From Chloroflexota bacterium (GTDB taxonomy: Bacteria > Chloroflexota > Anaerolineae > Aggregatilineales > UBA2796): a DNA stretch of 9,574 bases. Both the position numbers and the translations under genes were made by a program. Numbering within the stretch: the stretch's first letter is position 1; every line of letters begins with the position of its first letter. The stretch spans positions 1-9,574 of the forward strand of contig RFIM01000204.1 in assembly GCA_003695215.1 (NCBI GenBank), written 5' to 3'. The notes under the pieces are model-generated. The model worked only from the letters and a program-made list of their open reading frames with translations, was not told the DNA's origin and searched no databases. Below are positions 1 through 6,186 of the stretch, piece by piece.

Positions 1-1
1 G

Positions 2-1342
2 CTGCGCTGTTTGACAGATGGCATAACTTCGAGCGAACGCGCCCAGCGCTTCCTTGATATTCTCAGAGAGTTCGTGGAAGCAAACTTCCACTATCTCCAG
101 ATGACTTCGCGGCCCAGAGTAGCTGATTTGGCAAATTTGCGCGCTAATCCTGAAACGCTGAAATGGGGCGTGCTTTACTGGCGTTATTTCTGCAAGATGA
201 CCTTGCGAACCAATGCCATAGCCAAGCTGAGCGGTATCGGGATTAGGCAAATACGTAGATACCTGCGCGACGGGCTACACGCTCTATCAGCGCGCTTGAC
301 CGAGTTGGAGAGAAGCGTGCGGCGCAAATATGCGCATGAGCGCAACCTTAGAAGCGCTGAACAGCGCCTGAGCAGGAACTTAGCCAACGAACAGATGAAG
401 CTAGTGCACAAGATCGAGACTCATCTCCAGTCGGGAAATCTAGTGATGCTGGGCGGCAGCAGCGGCACAGGCAAGAGCAGCATTTTGTTCCGTTTGTATG
501 AACTAATGCACCCAGCGCACAAGCTAGTCTGGGTAGAGGCCCAGCCAGAATACCTGGATCAGCACGGTCAGCTACAAAAGCTGCGAGGCGAGTCTACGGC
601 CGAGGCGCTAGTGGCACAAATGTACGAAGGCCTAGGGCTTTTTGAGCATAGCACAATCGACGATCAAATTGAGGCTATCGATGCCTATCCTGAAAATATC
701 ATCTTTGCCATTAATCGTGTGGATGCCCTGCCGCAGCTAGAATTGCAAAAGCTGATAGAGTGCCTCAAGCAGCTCCCTCGCCATAAGTTCGTGATAACCA
801 CGCGCCGTTTCATAAAACTTGGCGGTAATGTAATGAGCCTACGAGTGCCTCAGCTGAAAGAGGCGCAAAGCCGCGATATCCTAGAATGCGCGCGCAGATC
901 TAAAATCGAGTCGTCCGACGGCCTGGAGCCGCTCACGGACAGTCAGTTCAACCGACTCTACAAACTTGTCGGTGGCCTGCCGCTAGCGCTGAGCGTGCTT
1001 GGCACGCATCTAGCGCACACCAGAGTTGAGCAAGCAATACAGGATTTGAAGAACGCTCGTCCGCCTTTCGATGCGCTCTACACATATGCGCTGAAGTCGA
1101 CTTGGAAGCAACTTTCGCCAAGTGGGCGCGATTTAGTGCGCTATCTATCAAGTAGAAATGGTGGTCAGTCTAGCGAAGAGCACTTGAGCAAGTTGGATAT
1201 AGGCAGTAGGGTACCGAGCGCTATCACAGAGCTAACAGAACATTACCTGATTGACATTGAATTCTGGAGGCGTCAGCGCTTTGTGCGCCTGATGCCTTTG
1301 ATGTGCACTGCCATCCGAAGCGAAATGGACAAGCGCTGGTAG
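2..1342 (+). CDS. STAND/NB-ARC-like P-loop NTPase with HTH-like segment (5' end possibly outside the window)
   Basis: Probable signalling ATPase of the STAND class; its target is unknown. Numbering is from a TTG codon at 11. Residues 68-96 (TNAIAKLSGIGIRQIRRYL and following) resemble a sigma-region-4-type helix-turn-helix. Residues 98-135 are charged and probably helical. Walker A is GGSSGTGKSS (148-157). IIFAINRVDAL (230-240) sits where Walker B is expected but lacks the usual acidic pair. VITTRR (261-266) resembles the NB-ARC sensor-1/RNBS-B arginine motif and GGLPLAL (321-327) is the GLPL motif. Residues 360-443 look like a winged-helix end. No sensor-repeat domain (TPR, WD40) follows, so the protein is short for the class. 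The frame is open to the window edge and no ribosome site is visible for the TTG, so the N-terminus is uncertain. It ends 26 bases before a hairpin and appears separate from the downstream ABC operon. NB-ARC-like assignment is fairly secure; a role in regulation or defence is inference. Confidence 0.8.
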   Translation: MRCLTDGITSSERAQRFLDILREFVEANFHYLQMTSRPRVADLANLRANPETLKWGVLYWRYFCKMTLRTNAIAKLSGIGIRQIRRYLRDGLHALSARLTELERSVRRKYAHERNLRSAEQRLSRNLANEQMKLVHKIETHLQSGNLVMLGGSSGTGKSSILFRLYELMHPAHKLVWVEAQPEYLDQHGQLQKLRGESTAEALVAQMYEGLGLFEHSTIDDQIEAIDAYPENIIFAINRVDALPQLELQKLIECLKQLPRHKFVITTRRFIKLGGNVMSLRVPQLKEAQSRDILECARRSKIESSDGLEPLTDSQFNRLYKLVGGLPLALSVLGTHLAHTRVEQAIQDLKNARPPFDALYTYALKSTWKQLSPSGRDLVRYLSSRNGGQSSEEHLSKLDIGSRVPSAITELTEHYLIDIEFWRRQRFVRLMPLMCTAIRSEMDKRW

Positions 1343-1368
1343 CCGCGCTTTGGCTCTGCATGCGATTC

Positions 1369-1393
1369 GCCGCTTTCTACTCCAGAAAGCGGC
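1369..1393 (+). terminator. Perfect 10-bp hairpin after the STAND gene
   Basis: GCCGCTTTCT (1369-1378) pairs perfectly with AGAAAGCGGC (1384-1393) around a 5-base loop, ACTCC. It begins 26 bases after the stop codon of the upstream gene and lies before the likely promoter of the ABC operon. No T-run follows on the plus strand and no A-run precedes it, so it is not a canonical intrinsic terminator. It could be a weak terminator or a 3'-end stabilising stem. The rest of the 140-base gap between genes holds only the tentative promoter. Confidence 0.5.
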
Positions 1394-1425
1394 TTCAGGC
1401 TGTGTTACAGGAACTTAATACCACT

Positions 1426-1453
1426 TTGGCGCATTTGCTCTACAATCTATGCT
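1426..1453 (+). promoter_or_regulatory. Tentative promoter of the ABC operon
   Basis: TTGGCG (1426-1431) and TATGCT (1448-1453) are separated by 16 bases, 29 bases before the ATG at 1483. A better-looking -10 hexamer, TACAAT (1441-1446), lies just upstream but has no convincing -35 partner at normal spacing. Either could serve. A weak Shine-Dalgarno AGG at 1474-1476 precedes the start by 6 bases. Called by eye only. Confidence 0.3.
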
Positions 1454-1482
1454 AGAGCCAATCAACTGCTGGCAGGTAGCCG

Positions 1483-2436
1483 ATGATTGAAGCATGTGGA
1501 TTGACCAAAATCTTTGACGGTTTCGTCGCAGTGGACGATTTATCTCTGCAAGTGGAAGCGGGCAGCGTCTTCGCTTTTCTCGGCCCGAATGGCGCAGGCA
1601 AGACGACGACTATCCGCATGTTGACTTCCATTCTAGAGCCGACGCGCGGCTGGGCGCGCATCAACGGCTTGGATGTAGTGCGCGATGCGCCGCAGGTGCG
1701 CGCGAGCGTCGGTGTGCTGACCGAACAGCACGGTTTATATGAGCGCATGAAAGCGGCTGAATATCTAGATTTCTTCGGGCGCATTTATCACCTGCCGCGC
1801 GCAGTACGCCATCAGCGCGCGCAAGCACTCATGGCGCGCTTTGGCCTGGCTGATGCCATGCAACGGCGCGTCGGCGAGTTCTCCAAAGGCATGAAGCAAA
1901 AACTTGCGCTCGTGCGCGCCATGCTGCACGATCCGCCTGTGTTGTTGCTGGACGAACCGACTTCGGCTATGGATCCGCAAAGCGCCAAGCAAGTGCGCGA
2001 TGCTATCCTAGAGCTGAAGAACGACCGACGTACGATCATCTTGACTACGCACAACCTGACTGAGGCACAGCAATTGGCTGATCGCATCGGCGTGATACGC
2101 CACGGCAAGCTGATCGCCAATGGCACCTTCGATGAGCTTTCCCGACGTTTCGTCGGCGATCCGATCATGGAGCTTCGCTTTGGCGCGCCGCTGAACGGCG
2201 CTTCTGAGTGGCTACACAGAGAGCTAGACGTTGTAGCGTACGGCGAAGATTGGTTGCGCTTCCGCACCAAGGCGCCACAAGAACACAATCCGATCATCTT
2301 GCGGCGCTTGATCGGCGAAGGCGTGCCTGTGATCACGCTCAGCGAAGTGCCGCGCAGCCTGGAGATGGTCTACTTGCAGATTGTGAACGAAGATGAGAAC
2401 CTGATGGAGAAAACGCACAATGGCGACCACGCTTGA
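1483..2436 (+). CDS. ABC transporter ATP-binding protein, NatA-like
   Basis: Cytoplasmic ATPase that should power the adjacent ABC-2/SpoIIM membrane protein; 317 residues, normal for the CcmA/NatA group. All catalytic motifs are intact: Walker A GPNGAGKT (34-41), Q-loop glutamine at 82 in VLTEQHGLYERM, signature in NatA style FSKGMKQKL (133-141), Walker B VLLLDEPT (153-160) with catalytic Glu158, D-loop SAMDP (161-165) and switch His190. Residues about 225-317 form an accessory C-terminal domain. The start is the ATG at 1483, with a weak AGG Shine-Dalgarno. The last 17 bases overlap the permease gene, a sign of translational coupling. The SKGMKQ signature is typical of NatA-type ATPases that work with ABC-2 permeases such as Na+ or drug exporters; the substrate here cannot be told from the sequence. 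The gene symbol is withheld because sodium export is not shown. Confidence 0.93.
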   Translation: MIEACGLTKIFDGFVAVDDLSLQVEAGSVFAFLGPNGAGKTTTIRMLTSILEPTRGWARINGLDVVRDAPQVRASVGVLTEQHGLYERMKAAEYLDFFGRIYHLPRAVRHQRAQALMARFGLADAMQRRVGEFSKGMKQKLALVRAMLHDPPVLLLDEPTSAMDPQSAKQVRDAILELKNDRRTIILTTHNLTEAQQLADRIGVIRHGKLIANGTFDELSRRFVGDPIMELRFGAPLNGASEWLHRELDVVAYGEDWLRFRTKAPQEHNPIILRRLIGEGVPVITLSEVPRSLEMVYLQIVNEDENLMEKTHNGDHA

Positions 2437-3925
2437 TGCACCGCAATTGAACACAGCAGCGCCGCGCTTGGCAATTACGGCGCGCGGCACTTGGTGGCGT
2501 ACACTCCAAAACGCTTGGATTGTGACGCGCCGCGAAGTGCGCGATAGCTTCCGCGACTGGCGCATCATGATACCGATTTTCATCCTGACCTTGTGCTTCC
2601 CGCTCTTGGCGCAAGGCATGACCGAGCTGTTCGCCAATTTCTTCATCGCCAATGGCGCTGAGCCGATGATTGATATCTTCTTGCCGCTTTTGCCAATGAT
2701 CGTCGGCTTCTTTCCCGTCTCGATCTCGCTTGTCATCGCGCTAGAGACCTTCGTGGGCGAAAAAGAGCGCCGCAGCCTTGAGCCATTGCTCTCAACGCCG
2801 CTGACCAACCTTGAGCTGTATATCGGCAAGACGCTCGCCGCGATGATTCCGCCGCTCCTGGCAGCTTACGTCGGCATTGGCATTTACCTGAGCGCTTTGA
2901 TCTTCGGCGCGCAGCAGTGGCGGCCACAAGCCGAGCTGGTCATTCAAGTCTTGCTGCTCACTTCGGCGCAAGCGTTAGTCATGGTGACGGGCGCTGTGGT
3001 CGTCAGCAGCCAGACGACCTCGACGCGCGCCTCAAACCTGCTGGCCAGCTTCATCATCATTCCGATGTCGCTGCTGGTGCTGGTAGAAGGCCTGATCATG
3101 GTCAACAATTTGCGCCACTTGCTGTGGTGGATTTTAGTGGCGCTGCTCATCGCCGACTTCCTGCTCTTCCGCATGGGCGCGCGGCTCTTCAACCGTGAGG
3201 AGCTGCTCGGCCGCACGATAGACGCGATCAATTTGAAATGGGCTTGGCGCGTTCTAATTGCGCAGCTGCGCGGCGATGCGCGTGTGAAAGGCCTCTTGAG
3301 CTGGTATCGCTACAGCGTTCTGCCTGCGCTGCGCGATAGCCGTAATGGCATGCTGGTAGTGGCTTTTGCTATAGTCGCGATGCTGATTGGCGGCGCAATT
3401 GCCACGAACTTCGCGCCTGATTGGCGGCTGACGCCTGAGATGCTGCAAGCACAGCCTGACGTGATGCAGAATTTCGCGCAGTTCAGCGCGCTCAGCGATG
3501 TTGGGATAGGCGTGCGCTTCATCTTTGGGCAAAATGTGCGCGTGCTACTTGGCGCAGCGATGCTATCCATCTTCACCTTCGGCGTGATGAGCATTTTCTT
3601 GGCTTCGTTCACCTTCGGCGTGCTGGGCTTCCTGCTGGCCCAACCGATCATGAGCGCTCTCGGCTATGGCGTGGTGGTGGCGGCAATTTTGCCACATGCT
3701 ATCTTTGAAGTGCCAGCGCTGATCATCGGCGCTGGTGCGGCCACACGGCTCGGCGCGCTGGTCACTAGCCCGCCCAAAGGTATGGGCGTCTGGGAAGCCT
3801 GGCTGCGCGCCTTCGCCGACATGCTCAAACTGCTGGTCGCTGTGGCAATCCCGCTCTTGGCCATTGGCGCCGTGGTGGAAGTCTATCTCACGCCGCGCAT
3901 TGTGCTGATGGTGCTAGGCAACTGA
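2420..3925 (+). CDS. ABC-2 (NatB-like) permease fused to a SpoIIM/DUF95-like domain
   Basis: Integral membrane protein, 501 residues, partner of the ATPase encoded just upstream. Residues 1-265 are ABC-2 type: hydrophobic segments near 48-66, 86-110, 136-162, 172-196, 207-226 and 233-252, with the family motif GEKERRSLEPLLSTPLTNLE (113-132) after the second. Residues about 295-493 resemble SpoIIM (DUF95): a first segment at 311-330, a long extracytoplasmic-type loop, NVRVLL (372-377), the hallmark LPHAIFEVPAL (424-434), TRLG (442-445) and the closing EVYLTPR (487-493). SpoIIM in Bacillus acts with SpoIID and SpoIIP in engulfment, but homologues are widespread in non-sporulating bacteria and archaea, so sporulation is not implied. 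The ATG at 2420 lies inside the end of the ATPase gene, with GGAG at 2406-2409. The gene ends at TGA 3923-3925, against a hairpin. The ABC-2 call is firm; the SpoIIM call rests on recalled motifs and is fairly strong. Substrate unknown. Confidence 0.9.
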   Translation: MATTLDAPQLNTAAPRLAITARGTWWRTLQNAWIVTRREVRDSFRDWRIMIPIFILTLCFPLLAQGMTELFANFFIANGAEPMIDIFLPLLPMIVGFFPVSISLVIALETFVGEKERRSLEPLLSTPLTNLELYIGKTLAAMIPPLLAAYVGIGIYLSALIFGAQQWRPQAELVIQVLLLTSAQALVMVTGAVVVSSQTTSTRASNLLASFIIIPMSLLVLVEGLIMVNNLRHLLWWILVALLIADFLLFRMGARLFNREELLGRTIDAINLKWAWRVLIAQLRGDARVKGLLSWYRYSVLPALRDSRNGMLVVAFAIVAMLIGGAIATNFAPDWRLTPEMLQAQPDVMQNFAQFSALSDVGIGVRFIFGQNVRVLLGAAMLSIFTFGVMSIFLASFTFGVLGFLLAQPIMSALGYGVVVAAILPHAIFEVPALIIGAGAATRLGALVTSPPKGMGVWEAWLRAFADMLKLLVAVAIPLLAIGAVVEVYLTPRIVLMVLGN

Positions 3926-3954
3926 AAAAAACGGGCGGAGAAGCTCTCCGCCCG
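3925..3954 (-). terminator. Intrinsic terminator of the helicase gene
   Basis: Read on the minus strand, CGGGCGGAGA (3954 to 3945) pairs perfectly with TCTCCGCCCG (3941 to 3932) around a 3-base loop and is followed at once by seven Ts (3931-3925), a textbook rho-independent terminator. The T-run overlaps the stop codon of the convergent permease gene. On the plus strand the same stem has no T-run after it, so it is at best a weak terminator for the ABC operon. Confidence 0.9.
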
Positions 3955-3963
3955 CACTGCTCA

Positions 3964-6069
3964 TTATGCATTGAAAGACTCGCGCTCAACGGCGTCGATC
4001 TCCTTCAGGAAACGCGACGGCCGCTCTTGCGAAGTCATCAAGAACAGCCCTTCTGAAGCGCGCGTCATCGCCACGTAGAGCAGAGTCCGTTCGCGCTCCA
4101 GATGTAAAGCGAGTTCTTCCTCAGAGAGCGCGTAGCTCTTGCGCGGCAAGATATCTTCTTGCAAGCCGACTACGAAGACCACAGGGAACTCCAGGCCTTT
4201 GGCGGAATGAATGGTCAAGATCTTGACCTGCTCCTCAAACAGGTTGAAGTCCTCTTTGTGTGTGACGGCAGCAATATGACTGTCCGTCAGCGCTCTCCGA
4301 TATTCTTCGCATAGGTCATTAGTAGGCGCGAGGATAGCGAAATCGCAGAGACGGAAAGTCTCGCCCTCGATCAGGCTGAGCAGCTTCTCGCGCAAAGCGC
4401 TCTGAATTTTGCTCGCCCTATCGCATTCGATAATCGTCGGCTTCGGGCCGTTGCGCTCAATTGGCTCAGGATCGACAAACTCTTCGGCTTTTCTCAGCTG
4501 TTGGTTGTGCGCGTACAACTGCGCAGCAGCCTCTGCGATTTGGCGCGTGTTGCGGAAGTTCTTGCGCAGGCTCAGGCTTCTGCCGCGCATGTTCAGCCCT
4601 AGATCGCGCCAAGCGAAACCGCGCGAGTAGATCGTCTGAGCGACATCGCCAACCATGAACAGGTTACAATTCGGCGAGGTGTCCATCAAGGCTAGGATGG
4701 CGCGCAAGCGCGCTGCGCTCAGGTCTTGCACTTCATCTATGATGATGTGATCGTAAGATGGCTGTAACGGCCGCGCACGCAGCATCTGGGCTGCCAAGCG
4801 TGCCAGATCGTCCCAGTGCAATTGCTCGTTGCGCGCCTGTTGATAGGCTTCGTATATCTTCCAAATAAGGCGCCGTGCTGGCTGATGCAAGGCTGTGCCA
4901 CGCCCATAACGGCGCCAATTCAGGTACTCCTCAAGCGTTGTCACGCCACTTGGCAAAATCACGTGTAGTATCTCGTCGATCAAAAAGTTCTCAGCAGCGC
5001 TGTATTCGCCGAGATAGCGCGCAAAAGCCTGCGGCTCTGCGCGCTGGACTGCGCTGATCGCCTGCCTGATGGCTTGCTTGATGGCCTCTTCATTTCTGAA
5101 GAAGCTCGGCGCCTTGCCTTGACGTTGCTCAACGAGCTTGCGCAGCCAGCTATCCACTGTCGAGACTTCCAGCCCATCAGGGACAAAATCGATCAGCTCT
5201 TCGATCATCGTCCTGGCTGCAAGGGCTAGAGTCTTGTTGTAGGTCAGGAACAAGACGCGCTTGCCTTCCTTGGCAAAATGAATGGCGCGATAGACGGCGA
5301 TTGTCGTCTTGCCTGAGCCTGCGCAGCCGCGCACAAGGGTAGGGCGCGACGTTTCAAGCGTGACAAGGTGCTGTTGTTCGTTGGCAAGGTTCAACATCAG
5401 GCGCTTGATCTTGCCTTCGACATAGCCCACTAGTTGATCGAGCGTGGCGCGATACAACAAGCGCCCTTCGCGCAAGGCACGCTCTAGGCTGACATTGGTC
5501 GCTAGCTCTTGCAGCCGCTCTAGAACTCTTGGCGGCAAGTCAATCTTTTCAAGCGCCTCGAACGAGGGCGCTTCCTGCACAGCCTTGACGTGCGCTTTGG
5601 GCACGCCCAATATGCGCAGGTGCGCCTCAGGCAGGTTTTTCAAGCAGTTGTCCGAGCCTTCAGCTGGATCGGGCTGAACTGTTGTCAGATCAGGGCGCGC
5701 AAGAGGCCGCCTTGGCTCAGCAGGGCTAGGCTGTGGCGCCTTTTTCGATCCAAAAATGTTGAAGGGAAAAGACGCGGCTAGGGTAGCCGATTGATGGAAT
5801 CGGCCGACAATTGAATGATCGCCGATGTCATGCAATTCTAAGTGGCCGTTTCGCCAGCGATAGATCAATCTATCGCCGTCGGTTAAGTACATTTCCCAAA
5901 AATCGGCATTTTTCTTGATGCGATGCGCCTTCAATGATGGATGCGGCTGCGCAGGATTGCTAAGTAACAGCTTGATCTTCTCTTCCACATTGCCGCGCCC
6001 ATTGCGCCTGTAGCGCTCTAAACTTTTTTGGAAACGCTCTGTAACAAGAATTGGTATATCCGAATCCAT
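3964..6069 (-). CDS. Superfamily 1 (UvrD/Rep-like) helicase with N-terminal RelE/ParE-like domain
   Basis: Predicted ATP-dependent 3'-5' helicase, 701 residues. Residues 6-91 resemble the RelE/ParE toxin fold: helices around FQKSLERYRR, then strands ending in RLIYRWRNGHLELHDIGDHS. Residues 112-138 are a proline-rich linker and 146-195 a helical, HhH-like segment. Helicase motifs are complete: Q-motif-like NLANEQ (227-232), I GCAGSGKTT (248-256), Ia FLTYNKTLA (274-282), II DEVQD (445-449), III GDVAQTIY (474-481), IV LRKNFRNTRQI (501-511), V TIHSAKGLEFPVV (619-631), VI LLYVAMTRA (663-671). I chose the ATG at 6069 because AGGAGG lies 8 bases upstream; the longer reading from 6111 would add 14 residues and has no ribosome site. 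It ends with tandem stops TAA TGA. A RelE-like/helicase architecture recurs in bacteria as far as I recall, but its job is unclear. No antitoxin gene adjoins it. Helicase certain; RelE-like fold likely; RNase activity unproven. Confidence 0.93.
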   Translation of the reverse strand: MDSDIPILVTERFQKSLERYRRNGRGNVEEKIKLLLSNPAQPHPSLKAHRIKKNADFWEMYLTDGDRLIYRWRNGHLELHDIGDHSIVGRFHQSATLAASFPFNIFGSKKAPQPSPAEPRRPLARPDLTTVQPDPAEGSDNCLKNLPEAHLRILGVPKAHVKAVQEAPSFEALEKIDLPPRVLERLQELATNVSLERALREGRLLYRATLDQLVGYVEGKIKRLMLNLANEQQHLVTLETSRPTLVRGCAGSGKTTIAVYRAIHFAKEGKRVLFLTYNKTLALAARTMIEELIDFVPDGLEVSTVDSWLRKLVEQRQGKAPSFFRNEEAIKQAIRQAISAVQRAEPQAFARYLGEYSAAENFLIDEILHVILPSGVTTLEEYLNWRRYGRGTALHQPARRLIWKIYEAYQQARNEQLHWDDLARLAAQMLRARPLQPSYDHIIIDEVQDLSAARLRAILALMDTSPNCNLFMVGDVAQTIYSRGFAWRDLGLNMRGRSLSLRKNFRNTRQIAEAAAQLYAHNQQLRKAEEFVDPEPIERNGPKPTIIECDRASKIQSALREKLLSLIEGETFRLCDFAILAPTNDLCEEYRRALTDSHIAAVTHKEDFNLFEEQVKILTIHSAKGLEFPVVFVVGLQEDILPRKSYALSEEELALHLERERTLLYVAMTRASEGLFLMTSQERPSRFLKEIDAVERESFNA

Positions 6070-6077
6070 ACCTCTTT

Positions 6078-6083
6078 CCTCCT
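6078..6083 (-). promoter_or_regulatory. Shine-Dalgarno AGGAGG deciding the helicase start
   Basis: On the minus strand a perfect AGGAGG sits 8 bases before the ATG at 6069, inside the longer open frame that begins at 6111. No comparable site precedes the ATG at 6111, where the sequence is TA-rich (GTGTTAAAATG). The downstream ATG is therefore preferred as the start. Confidence 0.8.
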
Positions 6084-6128
6084 CAAGCTTAAGAATATCT
6101 GTTCCAATCATTTTAACACGAAATAAAC

Positions 6129-6167
6129 GTGTCAGCGTATGAAAAGTGATTTTCCATACGCTGACAC
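6129..6167 (-). terminator. Long hairpin terminating the complete binding-protein gene
   Basis: GTGTCAGCGTAT (6129-6140) pairs with ATACGCTGACAC (6156-6167), 12 bp without mismatch. Inside it GAAAA (6141-6145) pairs with TTTTC (6150-6154) around the loop GTGA, leaving one unpaired C at 6155: about 17 bp in all. On the minus strand it begins 19 bases past the stop codon of the binding-protein gene and is followed by GTTTATTTCG, a broken T-run. It also lies in the leader of the helicase gene, which reads the same way. Confidence 0.75.
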
Positions 6168-6186
6168 TGAGAGCCTTCGGGAAAAT

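Noticed and set aside
713..724. GTPase G4 motif (N-R-V-D) in the STAND protein
   Set aside because: The surrounding order (Walker A, VITTRR, GLPL) is that of NB-ARC ATPases, and the residues fall where Walker B belongs. Resemblance to NKxD is probably chance.
1812..2829. Minus-strand open frames of 174 and 201 codons under the ABC operon
   Set aside because: They are shadows of the ATPase and permease genes. Their translations are low-complexity, rich in Arg and Ser, without domain motifs.
2420..3925. Sporulation function from the SpoIIM-like domain
   Set aside because: SpoIIM homologues are common in organisms that do not sporulate, and no other sporulation gene is present in the window.
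3964..6069. A toxin-antitoxin module
   Set aside because: Only a RelE-like domain fused to a helicase is seen. No antitoxin-sized gene lies next to it, and the flanks are a terminator and a transporter gene.
6070..6111. Fourteen-residue N-terminal extension of the helicase from the ATG at 6111
   Set aside because: No ribosome-binding site precedes 6111, whereas AGGAGG stands 8 bases before the ATG at 6069. The extension encodes the Shine-Dalgarno stretch itself (LEEER).
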